DNA of 64,000 nt from the NCBI GenBank assembly GCA_034231615.1, contig CM067315.1:12084980-12148979 (forward strand), written 5' to 3'. The position numbers and the translations under genes were made by a program. The notes below the pieces were generated by a model. That model made no database searches, was not told the DNA's origin, and saw only the letters and a program-made list of their open reading frames with translations. Shown piece after piece: positions 1 to 12,900 of this stretch (positions are counted from its first letter, which is position 1; each line of letters starts with the position of its first letter). Source of the stretch: Meghimatium bilineatum. Taxonomy: Eukaryota > Mollusca > Gastropoda > Stylommatophora > Philomycidae.

Positions 1-375
1 TGAGGAGCGCTGTCTGAAGGTAGTCTGGAAGCATGTGAAAACCACTTAATCTGTTGTCTTCTCATATAATTCAGGATTGGCACTGTGTTTGTTAGTCTTC
101 TGATGTTTTCGTTCCTGATTCTGTATCCTTATTATTTGTTATTATCGTTACTCCGATGTTCTACGTAGACAAGTCATTTCTGTTGTAACAAGTTTTCTTT
201 TAGATTCTGTTGTTAGTGTCCATGTTTGACATTGGTAGCATAGTGTTGGCATGATGATCGTTTTATATAGTGCAGTTTTGCTGTTCATGTTGACATATTT
301 GTTTTGGAAAATAGGAGAATCTGCCCTAAGATCTGGTATTCTGTGTTGTATCTATGTTGAATTTCTTTGGTGTTT
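1..375 (-). pseudogene. LINE reverse transcriptase C-terminal fragment
   Basis: The minus strand reads LYKTIIMPTLCYQCQTWTL then, in another frame, NENIRRL-like and IKWFSH-like segments, which is the region after the catalytic domain of APE-type non-LTR reverse transcriptases. It is frameshifted and has no catalytic FADD motif. It continues beyond the left edge of the window. The same fragment is at 26215-26650. Confidence 0.7.
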
Positions 376-1046
376 TTGTCATTCAATGATATGATGCTTC
401 CAAGGATAAGTGAATTCTTTCAACTGTTAAAGTTGTTGATTATCAATTAGAATAGTGGTGTTTCTGTGTTTGCGATTGACAATAACTGAACACACAAAAA
501 TAGAAACACATAGCAACCAGTATCTTTCAGGACATGAATACACAACTAAAAGAGTTGGTCTTGGAAAATGTAAGTGTGAATGATGGATGGACATCAGTCT
601 CAAACATCCAGCACTCGTAAGCACATTCTAGGTCTGAAGACGTGCAGAAAACCAAGACTGGTTTGATGACAACGACATGGACATTACAAGTCTGCTAGAG
701 AAAATGTAGTGTCTTCAGAAATCACCAATGTTCACTCTCTTCATCTTCAAAGAAATGAGCAGCGTAAACCAGGACCTTGTACCTTATGTCCAAAGAAAAG
801 TCGAGTTCAAAGGGTTCGTCATAGAAGATTGACTTCACTGTACTCGGTTTCCCATATATGCTCCTTCCCCCCACAGCAACGCGGCATTCCGCCTGTCGAG
901 AGTACCACTCATAGCACGTAACTCTGTAGTTTCAAGCGATAATCCACAGAGATTTCGAGAAAAATCACCCTTGTAAACAATACGGCACAAGTAAGATTCG
1001 AACCTATGAACACCTATGTCCAAAGAAAACTAAGGTAGGTGAAATA
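376..1046. other. Intergenic; weak transposon traces
   Basis: No gene seen. At about 970-1000 the minus strand carries GGTTCGAATC, which resembles a Pol III B box, in a short tRNA-like fragment. At 610-715 the plus strand can be read as a decayed LINE linker (TKTGFDDNDMDITSLLEKM). Both also occur in copy B (about 26900-27325). Confidence 0.4.
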
Positions 1047-1452
1047 TAAGCGACTGTAACAGGGATGAAGAATGTCTGGCCCGAGGATTGTGTATGTTAA
1101 TGTAATTTGGTCTGGCCCGCGATGTCACATTGTTCGGCCCACAAATCATTTGATTCGACCCATGATGTAATTTCTGGTCCCTAAAATCATTCGTCCCGGA
1201 TAACGAAATCATTTTACCCAGTCGTGCTAAGGTAACTGGTAGCGGGAAATGGGCATTCAATAACACTGGGTGGTTTTTCATAACATCTTCTCAGACCTAT
1301 GCTTTTATACGTGTAATCTCTCTGTTTATATATCTATTGTCATTTCAAAAACATCGTTTGGGAAAAAAGGGGGGGGGGAGAGATTTGGAGTTATTTGTCT
1401 TTAGACATTTGGGTGGCATTGTCCATGATCAGTATATATGAAAAGTAACCCA

Positions 1453-1470
<18 letters not shown>
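1047..1470. other. Segment present only in copy A
   Basis: About 0.4 kb that has no counterpart in copy B, where the sequence jumps at about 27335 directly into the SINE tail. It contains several degenerate phrases built on TCTGGCCCG / TTCGGCCCA / TTCGACCCA. No coding potential is convincing. Confidence 0.7.
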
Positions 1471-1868
<398 letters not shown>

Positions 1869-2079
1869 ACACATGTAGACAGATAGACAGACAGGACAAG
1901 ACCAGGCAGGCAAACAGACAGATAGAAAGATAGAGAGATATATAAAAAAAATATCGATGAACTTAGTAAGAGGCGACGAATGGAAATGCTCCGACATTCA
2001 ATCATGTTATGGTCACCTCACCTGTTGTGTTCTACCTGTGTGCGGGCAGTTTTAAAAAGCATGTGATCGGTGTCGAGGA

Positions 2080-2395
2080 TGTATCATTTCATACCTGTAC
2101 CGGCTGTTCTGTTCAGCGAAAGGGGAGTCAGGATTCTTGGTGGAGCTAAACGAGTGTAGGTTCTGTACAGTCAGGTAGCTGCAGGTATTGTGAGGACTCG
2201 CACAGGTAGGCGTAATCGCTGTGTGAGGTAGATTTCTGGGTTGTGCTATAGATTTATGGTGCCAGGTAAAATTTATGTAGATTTCAAAGTTGTCAGGTAG
2301 TTTTCGGGGGATGTGTCTGCAAGATGTCAGTGTGTTGTCAGGTAGATTTCGGGTGTGTGTCTGCAAGATGTCAGTGTGTTGTCAGGTATATTTCA
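2080..2395. repeat. Degenerate CAGGTA-rich repeat
   Basis: Loosely repeated phrases around CAGGTAGATTTC. The last part (2290-2395) holds two clean copies of a roughly 44-bp unit with TCTGCAAGATGTCAGTGTG. The same block in copy B is at 27880-28100. Confidence 0.6.
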
Positions 2396-2551
2396 ATACT
2401 GCGGCAGGTAAATTTCTGCGTTCTTATAGATGGATTTCTGGGTTGTCCGGTAGGTTCAATGTTGTATCAGTATAGATCTCTGGTTGTGTGAGGTGGGTCT
2501 TAAAATGGCGTAATGTTGATTTCAATGTTGTATGGGGTATTTTTTATGCTC

Positions 2552-2942
2552 CTTGTTTAGTATATTTATGTCTCGTGTCGGGTATATTTATGTCTCGTGT
2601 CGGGTATATTTATGTCTCGTGTCTGGTATATTTATGTCTCGTGTCGGGTATATTTATGCATAATATCATGTATATTATCATGGACCTAAGCTTTCCGGAC
2701 GTGCGGTATTGGGACAAATAATGCTGCAATATATTTAAGTATGACAATTGCTCAGGAAAGTGTCAGGTACATATATGCATCGTGGCAGGTATATTTATGT
2801 GTCGTGTCAGGTATATTTATGTGTCGTGTCAGGTATATTTATGCATCGTGGCAGGTATATGTATGCGTCGTGTCAGGTATATTTATGTGTCGTGTCAGGT
2901 ATATTTATGCATCGTGGCAGGTATATTTATGCGTTGTGACAA
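2552..2942. repeat. 22-bp minisatellite (GTATATTTATG...CGTGTCGG)
   Basis: Two blocks (2552-2660 and 2765-2942) are separated by about 100 bases of other sequence. Each unit has GTATATTTATG, then a variable dinucleotide, then CGTG. There are about 13 units here and about 28 uninterrupted units in copy B (28262-28882). Confidence 0.95.
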
Positions 2943-3730
2943 GTCAAGACTGTAAATAAGGGAGGATGGGCAGAATGTACCTGAGACGACATTGAAATTA
3001 GCCTGACGTCACATGTGTGCAAACACCCCCCCCCCCCACTTATAAATCCAGAAAATGACTCTTAGTACTAGGAATTTAACTAAAATTAAGCTATCCCCCC
3101 ACCCCAGCCTCGATGTTTTTTTAAAGTAGGTCATCACAGTTCTTATCCAAAAGAGAAATTAAAGCGAATAACATTTCTTTCCTTGTTTTGTAGGCAAAAA
3201 CCACCTCCTTATTAAAAAAAATTTACTGACATATGTTAGGTAGATTTCAATGTTGTATCGCATAAATTTAAATGAAAAAAAGCCGGACAAAGAAAATCCT
3301 GAATTTACATCAAGGAATGTCAAGATTTACATCAAATCATGATTTTTCTACATTTTCCTAATGGCTTAAAACAGTGTTGTTTTAATCCCTTTTTGCGCTG
3401 ACGTCTCCGATGTGGCACCCATGCGACCAAAATGAGTATGTATATTATTATTGCAGTATATGTTCCAATTATTAGTTTATGTTGCGGTAACACTTAGCTC
3501 AATACGCTTTGACATGATACTTTTATATAACTGTCATTACTGGGTAGAATTAACACTTGCATAGATACAATATTCCTGTAAGTATTTTTATAACTGTCAT
3601 TTTGGGTAGTTAGGACTTGCACTGATGCCTTTCTATATTTGCCATTACTGAGCAGAGTTAATAACACGAATTGATCTACTGTACCTGGATATCTCTCTAT
3701 AACTGTTATTACTGTGTATGTTTCATTCAG
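2943..3730. other. Upstream flank or 5' intron of the transporter gene
   Basis: No confident coding sequence. It holds a C13 run near 3027 and a pyrimidine-rich stretch leading to TTTCATTCAG at 3721-3730, a good splice acceptor. A non-coding first exon further upstream is therefore likely, but I could not locate it. Confidence 0.5.
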
Positions 3731-3732
3731 GA

Positions 3733-3922
3733 ATGATGTCTTTCTTCAATTGGACAGTGCTGCACAATGTCGCAGTGTTCATTGCCTGGACGGTCACGTC
3801 ATTCTTGTGTCACTTCTGCGGCAAAGCTTTCCTGTTGACTGTCTCGGAGATGTGGCTGACCAATAGCGATGACTTCTTGAGGAATCTTTGGTTTGCTGCA
3901 GGTTTAACTTGCGTGCAGATAG
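3733..3922 (+). CDS. Transporter exon 1 (copy A)
   Basis: Encodes residues 1-63 plus the first base of codon 64, including the first membrane segment (VAVFIAWTVTSFLCHFCG). The acceptor AG is at 3729-3730 and the donor GTAAAC at 3923. It ends in phase 1. Compared with copy B there is a silent TCG/TCA difference in the SEMW region. Confidence 0.8.
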
Positions 3923-6900
3923 GTAAACGATTAATATTACTGTTAATAATGTAGTAGATCCCTGTATGACATATTACAGTTGATAATGTAGTAGATCCCT
4001 GTATGACATATTACAGTTGATAATGTAGTAGATCCTTGTATGACATATTACAGTTAATAATGTCCCACTTTATCCCTCGCGAAAACTAATCTACGGCCCA
4101 GTCTAATGGTATTATTTTTCTACTTCTTCTGTGCAATGTACACTTATTACTGAAAATTAAAATATAAACTCATACTTAAACTCATGTTTTCATATAATGT
4201 GTATTTTCAATATTTTTACCAATGACTAAAAGTTGTGTACACATTTCTTATAGAATAGTACAACACTCGGCTTATACATGTACTAAATTTGTGTGTTGTG
4301 TAGGAGGGGATTACGACCTCTATCTATCGAGGCACTACACTTTAAACCTAAGACAGGAGTCTATCACAAACTAAAGACTTTTGTTACATTTCTTACACAA
4401 GTCGAGAAGTATCGTACTCGGCGTATACAATATTCGGCTTATACACGAGAATAATATATTGCAATTCTCTTCTCTCAAAGCCCTCTGCTACGTGTCCGTG
4501 GACGTGAAGCATACAAAGGAGAGCACAGGTTTCAGGACTGCCAGGTTGACTCATGTCCTAGCCACCTTCTGCACCAACCTCAGCATGACCTTCATGTTTG
4601 CATCCTCCACTTTGGCCATCAAGGTATTAGTATACGTGCATCAAGGTATTACTATAGTCCTGGACCGGACTAATATACTGTACATACTAATATACTGTAC
4701 ATACTAATATACTGTACATACGAATAAACTGTACATACTAATATACTGTACATACTAATATACTGTACATACTAATATACTGTACATACGAATAAACTGT
4801 ACATACTAATATACTTTACATACTAATATGATATATATACTAATATGATATATATATAGTATACTTACGGACATATGAAATAGTGTATACGTATCACCAT
4901 AGCACAGTATGTTTTGTTGGTCACTTCGCTGTTGTTGTTCATCCGTCAAAGCCAACGATGACCATTCAGCTCAACGGGAATGATGATGATAATGAGAACG
5001 TCTGAGGTGTGCCTGACTGTGACTAATGAGTCCTATGCGTGCCTGAATTGTCTACCACACTCTGAGCATATGTGTGTGTGTGTGGGGAGGGGAATCTGTG
5101 GGACATTGAGCAGCTCTTGCTTTCTTTCAAGCGTATTTTTATTGCGCACCTTGATGTCTGAGGTTCTCTGCAGCTGCTGCACCTCTCTTGATTCTGCGCC
5201 GCCAGTCAGATCTGTCTTGTGCATGATTCTCCCATGAATGTGTGTCTATTTTGAACTGAGACCGTGATGTCTTAAAAGTGTCTTTAAAATGCTTCGTCTG
5301 TCCTCCTGCATTGCGTTAGCCAGGTTGGAGTTCTCCATATAACAGCTTTTTTGTTACACAATTATCTGTCATGCGAACTATGTATTCTATCTAGCGTACC
5401 TTCGCCAACATTGTATGTATGCTTGCATCAACACTACCTAGCGTACCTTCGCCAACATTGTATGTATGCTTGCATCAACATTGTATGTATGCTTGCATCA
5501 ACATTGTATGTATGCTTGCATCAACATTGTATGTATGCTTGCATCAACATTGTATGTATGCTTACAGACTTAGATTTAAACAGTACATTAATGTCTGGTA
5601 TTTCATCCAACCAATGGATGGTATCTTACTAAAGCAGCTTAGGTGAAAATGGTTGAGTCTCCTAGCATTTCTATCACATACTGTCCATGTTTCACATGCC
5701 ACTAGGTATATATTATGTATTGTCTGACACAGTAATTAATCGAAAATATGACATAAAGAGTCTTGTTTTGATTGTGCTCGTAGGTCTTCTATTCTCAAAG
5801 GTCACAATTGACTCATTTCTCAATCTTTCTGAGCTTGTAACTATCCATCTATAATCGTTCTGTCCATCCTATTTATCTATCTTTGTGAAAGAGTGCACAC
5901 TAGTGGAGTTAGATAAACAAAATACGCCAGTGGAGGTAGATAAACAGAATACACTAGTGGAGGTAGATAAACAGAATACACAAGTGGAGGTAGATAAACA
6001 GAATACACTAGTGGAGGTAGATAAACAGAATACACAAGTGGAGGTAGATAAACAGAATACACTAGTGGAGGTAGATAAACAAAATACACTAGTGGAGTTA
6101 GATAAACAAAACACACTAGTGGAGGTAGATAAACAGAATACACTAGTGGAGGTAGATAAACAAAACACACTAGTGGAGGTAGATAAACAGAATACACAAG
6201 TGGAGGTAGATAAACAGAATACACTAGTGGAGGTAGATAAACAGAATACACTAGTGGAGGTAGATAAACAGAATACACTAGTGGAGGTAGATAAACAAAA
6301 CACACTAGTGGAGGTAGATAAACAAAACACACTAGTGGAGGTAGATAAACAAAACACACTAGTGTAGGTAGATAAACAGAATACACAAGTGGAGGTAGAT
6401 AAACAGAATACACTAGTGGAGGTAGATAAACAGAATACACTAGTGGAGGTAGATAAACAGAATACACTAGTGGAGGTAGATAAACAAAACACACTAGTGG
6501 AGGTAGATAAACAAAACACACTAGTGGAGGTAGATAAACAAAACACACTAGTGGAGGTAGATAAACAGAATACACAAGTGGAGGTAGATAAACAGAATAC
6601 ACTAGTGGAGGTAGATAAACAGAATACACTAGTGGAGGTAGATAAACAGAATACACTAGTGGAGGTAGATAAACAAAACACACTAGTGGAGGTAGATAAA
6701 CAAAACACACTAGTGGAGGTAGATAAACAGAATACACTAGTGGAGGTAGATAAACAAAACACACTAGTGGAGGTAGATAAACAGAATACACAAGTGGAGG
6801 TAGATAAACAGAATACACTAGTGGAGGTAGATAAACAGAATACACTAGTGGAGGTAGATAAACAGAATACACTAGTGGAGGTAGATAAACAGAATACACT

Positions 6901-9900
6901 AGTGGAGGTAGATAAACAAAACACACTAGTGGAGGTAGATAAACAGAATACACTAGTGGAGGTAGATAAACAGAATACACTAGTGGAGGTAGATAAACAG
7001 AATACACTAGTGGAGGTAGATAAACAAAACACATTAGAAAGTGGAGACGTATATGACACACCTTCAGAAAGAAACCTTACAATATAATCAGACATGCCCT
7101 GGACTGGAACTCACAGGGAAAGAGAAGTTGGAAAACCTATGACCACCTAGAGAAGAACATTATAGGAAGAGGCCAAATCAATTGGGTCCTTGTAGGCACA
7201 GATAACCAGAACGGGACAAAAGAAACATAGCTAAAGAGCGAGGGTTGCAACCCTATGTTCCACAGAAAAATGAAACGAAATAATAGCTATTACCCTTATA
7301 ATAATAGATATTACACTTATAATAATAGATATTACCCTTATAATAATAGATATTACCCTTATAATAATAGATATTACACTTATAATAATAGATATTACAC
7401 TTATAATAATAGATATTACCCTTATAATAATAGATATTACCCACATTATAATATATATTACCCTTATAGTAATAAATATTACCCTTATAGTAATAAATAT
7501 TACCCTTATAATAATAGATATTACCCTTATAATAATAGATATTACCCTATAATAATAGATATTACCCTTATAATAATAGATATTACCCTATAATAATAGA
7601 TATTACACTTATAATAATAGATATTACCCACATTATAATAGATATTACGCTTATAGAAATGGATAGAACCCTTATAATAATAGATATTACCTGCAACAGT
7701 ATAATGAAAAGTCTTTTCATCGTATGTGATGGTTGGTTGGTCTGGTTGTTAATATCACAAGGTGAATGGTCAAGAAAGCGCGTGATGTATTTCCGTGTTC
7801 TATTTGTGAGAGGTGTTTGGGTTGTTACTCTGTAAGTTGCAGGTGATGCAGTGACAGACGATCTGCATAAATAGTCCACATAGTTCTTTAATATAACAGA
7901 CTGACAATTGGAGTAAAAACGTTCAACTATTTAATTTCAAATAAGCGACATCAACTTCAGGCACAAATAGTACCAATAAACTGTGGTCTAAATTCTCATA
8001 GACAATAGCAGCAATAATAATAATATACGTTTCATGGACAGCATCCAACTTCAAGTAATATTACCAATTTACAGTGGTCTATATTGTCATAGACAACGGC
8101 AGCAGTAATGGTAGTATTACGTTTCATAGATAGACGACATCAAATTCAAGTAATAGTACCAATTAGCAGTGGTCTATATTCTCATATTGGTGGTCAGCCT
8201 GAAAATCGCTGACAATAAATTCATTCACTGTAATGCTTGAACGATAAGTAAACTCCACGTATTAAACTCCAATCGCTGACAATAAATACATTCAGTGTAA
8301 TCCTTGAACCATAAGTAAACTCCAACGTATTAAACTCCAATCGCTGACAATAAATACATTCAGTGTAGTCCTTGAACAATAAGTAAACTCCACGTATTAA
8401 ACTCCAATCGCTGACAATAAATACATTCAGTGTAGTCCTTGAACAATAAGTAAACTCCACGTATTAAACTCCAATCGCTGACAATAAATACATTCAGTGT
8501 AGTCCTTGAACAAAAGTAAACTCCACGTATTAAACTCCAATCGCTGACAATAAATTCATTCAGTGTAGTCCTTGAACAATAAGTAAACTCCAACGTAATT
8601 ATAGTCAGCTTGAAAATTCCTGACAATAAATACATTTAGTATAATTCCGGTCACACAGACTACAGCACTCTGCCTTCTTAGCTCTGACTCAAACTTAGCT
8701 GCTCAAAACTAAACCCACAACTAAAACTCAACTGACCAAAAACTAATCTAGACTGCCCATCACTAAAACTTCATAACTCAAACTGACCACAACTAAAACT
8801 GTCCGTTACTAAAGCTGACCAAAAAACTAACCGTGTGCAAAAAAACTGAACTGTCCATTCTCGCTCAAACAACCAACTTTTCGCTTACTCAATCGCTCGC
8901 AACAAACACACCGTCTCGGTACGAACACACTATGACTTAACTAGTAATTGAAGTGCTTAATAGTGCTGGTAGAGTGAATAGGGGGGGGGGGAGTAGGTAT
9001 GTAGGGGGAGACAATGGTGCAATCATTGCAGATCAGACTACAGGAGGACGAACGAACAGTAGCCTGGTGTCTGATACTGTCACATACCCACATAATATAT
9101 ATATATATATATATATATATAACCCATACAATAATATATATATATAACCGACATAATATAAACATATTACATTACTCCATCTAATTAAAAGATATATTAC
9201 ACCATATAATAAAAAGATACCACATTATCCTATACAACATTACCATCACTACTACCACCACCACTTTCGTCATCATCATCATCTACGTTATCATTACCAC
9301 CTCTACAACCATCATCATCACCACCACCACTTTCGTAATCATCATTTACGTTATCACTACCACAACTACCACCATCATCATCACTATCACCACCACCACC
9401 TTCGTCATCATCATCATCTACGTTACCACTACCACCACCACATCCATCAGCATCATCACCTACGTCATTACTACCACCACTATCACCACCATCATCATCA
9501 TGATCATCATACATATACCTAAGAGAGAGAGAGAGAGAGAGAGAGAGAATAAATAATTGAAAGAAAATGAAATGATATTAGACTAATCTACAGTGAGCTA
9601 TAGAGAAGGAGCGACAACTCACTAGTAAACATCCGATTATCGGAGGCCTTTCTTGACCTAACTACAACAAAACTTTACAACACAACATTATTTCGTGTCA
9701 TTACGAGAGGCTGCTTCGTTCTTTTCATTGAATGGTAACACGTGATCAGCTTCTCTCATTGACACGTAATATGGTAGTGAATGGAGTATTACTTTTATGT
9801 CAAAAATAGTTGCACAAAAAGTCATCTGGTGAGCAAATGTTTATATTTAGTTGTATCACCTTCTCTATAATTTGCTTTGACTGAAAATAAATATACGTTT

Positions 9901-12900
9901 TAAATTAATAAGAGCTGTTTATCTGCTTTATTTTTATTCCTTTAACAATTGAATCGTTTATTTGATTGTGTTGTTGCTGTCTCTTACGTCACCAGCTGAT
10001 GGAGCCAATCTCAAGCGCTGTTACACAGTTCTTCGTCCATCGTACAACAGTGTCTCCACTGACAGTTTTAAGCTTGCCTATAATTGTAGGAGGAGCAATA
10101 ACTTTTTCTGGAAATCCACTTTCTGATATGAAACTGTCACTAGGTTTTGGTGCCGCCTTTGCCTCCAACTTTATCCTTGCATTAAGGTTTGTTATTGGTT
10201 ACTTGTGAAGTGCGAATGTGAGCTTGTGTGATACATAGTTATTGGTTACTTGTGAAGTGCGAATGTGAGCTTGTGTGATACATAGTTATTGGTTACTTGT
10301 GAAGTGCGAATGTGAGCTTGTGTGATACATAGTTATTAGTTACTTGTGAAGTGCGAATGTGAGCTTGTGTGATACATAGTTATTGGTTACTTGTGAAGTG
10401 CGAATGTGAGCTTGTGTGATACATAGTTATTGGGTGTACTCAATTATGAACATAATGGGGAGTTAGATGCAGGTACAAAAACAATGTTTAAAAATTAAAA
10501 GAAACGGAAGTAATAGCTGAATATTGGACAAGATGGACATTTTGTCAGGATCTATGCTCCGCGGGTAGTGAAAGTGACTAGATAGATATAATTAATCATC
10601 ATCCACAAAGCTTACACGTTCGTCATAACGCACGCACTTAACTAGCTGGAATCGCTAGCATATTCCCATGCGTGTATATTAAGTGACTCAATTACTAATT
10701 CAAACAGAAAAGTTTCAGTGTATGCCAAGTCATCCAATGAAGGAAAGATTCCAAAATCTAGCAATGGGACGACTGAAAAGGAGCAGCTTTATCCATCAAG
10801 CTAAACGACTCCGTAGACAACTTACAGACCTACCTGAAGTTGGCAGCCCCTTAAGGTCTGTACCAGAGCAAACCCCGTGGAGTGAAAGCCATGGAATGCC
10901 AATATACATTCAGACCCATGTGAAAGGAATACTAAGCGAGGACGAACAGAACAGTGTGCAGCGAATGACAATCACCCTCAGTTTCCTGGATGAGGAATAT
11001 CCACAAGATATATGGGTCAGAGTGTACACAGATGGGTCAGCACAGAATGCTGTGAGGAATGGAGGTGCAGGTGTATATATAGAATATCCACACAAGCCTA
11101 GAGATACAATCAGAACACCCACAGGAAAATTCTGCAATAATTATGATGCAGAAATCCAGGCAATTAGTGTGGCAGCTAAAAAACTGCTGAACTCCAACTC
11201 TGACCTACAGCCTGTGGTATTCCTGACAGATGCAAGGTCAGTGCTTCAAGCTCTCCAGTCTGGAAAACTAACAGACTTAAAAAAACTACTTAGTGAATTG
11301 TCTTACCAGTATAGGGTAACCATGCAGTGGATACCCTCTCACTGTGGAATACCAGGAAATGAAAAAGCAGACCAACTGGCTAAGGAAGGTGCTGCCGAAG
11401 ACCAACCAGATATACCAATCACCTACCATCAGAAAAAACAGATGATAAAGTCAATAAGAAAGCCACAAACACCAACACAAGATGACTATCACAATATGAA
11501 CAGATCAGAACAAGTTATAATTCTACGTCTCAGAACAGGACACAACCGACTCCGCAGTCACATGTATACAAAGTTCAAGATTGGCAACACAGCCATGTGT
11601 ACATGTGGACAGGCAGCACAGAGTGCCAAACATATACTTCAAGAGTGTTCTGAGCATGAAACGCTGAGGCAGACATATTGGCCAGAGGAAACAACACTGG
11701 AATCAAAGCTCTATGGGACACTGTATGAACTACAAAAGACAGTGAGTTTTATTAAGGAGACAGAATTACAGATATAGACATGTTTCAAGTGAACGAAAGA
11801 AGAAGAAGAAGAAGAAGTGACTCAATGAATATGATTCAGAAAGTCAAAACAGGTGATGTACGTAGGGATGGGTGGAATCACTAGAGAGAGCTAACATGCA
11901 GGCATCATTACGTACATTCACGCTTATCTTTGTCCCCGGACACGCGGGCGTGGAGAGAAACGAGCGGACCGACCAATTAGCTAGACGTGCTATCACAACA
12001 GATGGTCAGAATATGAACCGAGCAGACATACTCATTGCTCTTCGTGAGTCCTCACGATAAGATGAGTTTGAGATGAATGAGCACGAGTCAATATCGAGAA
12101 TGCGCGAATTTAGAGTGAGTATGAACTTGGCCTGTAGAAAACACCTGACAAAGATTTCAAACAGAGCAGTGAACCAACATAGAACCGGAACCATCAGCCG
12201 TTATATCCTGAGAGATTTACTGAGGCCGAGATCTGAGCACCTATGGACGTGTCCTGTGTGCGAAGAGGCTAATCAACATACCTAGTACGACATATGCTAT
12301 TTTAGAATTCTTCCCTTTTCTGATTTTGTCTGATGATAATAGTGTGAGTTCTTTGAGATAAATGTTAATGTATTTGACAGGAATTTGGCCATCAAGAAAA
12401 TGAATCCTGGGGATCAAAATCCACTCAAGATACAGATGCAGAAATCCGAATTTCTGGCAGTCTCACCTGTTCTGTTATGTGCCTTAATTATTTTGATGTA
12501 CCTGGAGAAGGTAGATTCCCTTCCACCAAGGACAGTCTACGCAGTCATCATGTGTCTCTTGTCAGGTGTTTTTCATGTAACATACTCCTACCTGTCAACT
12601 GGCGTAGTTCTCACTCAGGTAAATCGTATGTATAGAATTATGAAACTGTGATTTAACAAATGATCAGGGAGCTTTCTTTGAAATTGTATACAGAACTCTT
12701 TGAACTTTAACTCTCGGAAATTGTATACAGAACTCTTTGAACTTTAACTCTCTGAAGATGAAGCTCGCTAAACATTAAAAGGCAAGATGTCTGTGAGATG
12801 TAAAACTCTAACATCATAATTACGCTGTTCTTCTGACAATTCGTGAATAGTTAATAGGATAGAGAAACAGATCCTGACTCAAGAATAAGACGGAAAACTA

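Noticed and set aside
610-715. Decayed LINE endonuclease-RT linker
   Set aside because: The resemblance (TKTGFDDNDMDITSLLEKM) is too short to annotate as a separate element.
5869-7095. Open frames of about 400 codons on both strands
   Set aside because: A 27-bp repeat without stop codons keeps both strands open; the repeat is intronic and split by a LINE in copy B.
9230-9514. Asp/Gly-rich acidic protein
   Set aside because: Frame over a CAT/CAC trinucleotide microsatellite.
10683-11777. Host ribonuclease H gene
   Set aside because: The frame is a truncated LINE with target duplications and a GAA tail, absent from copy B; its apparent first codon lies in the duplicated target.
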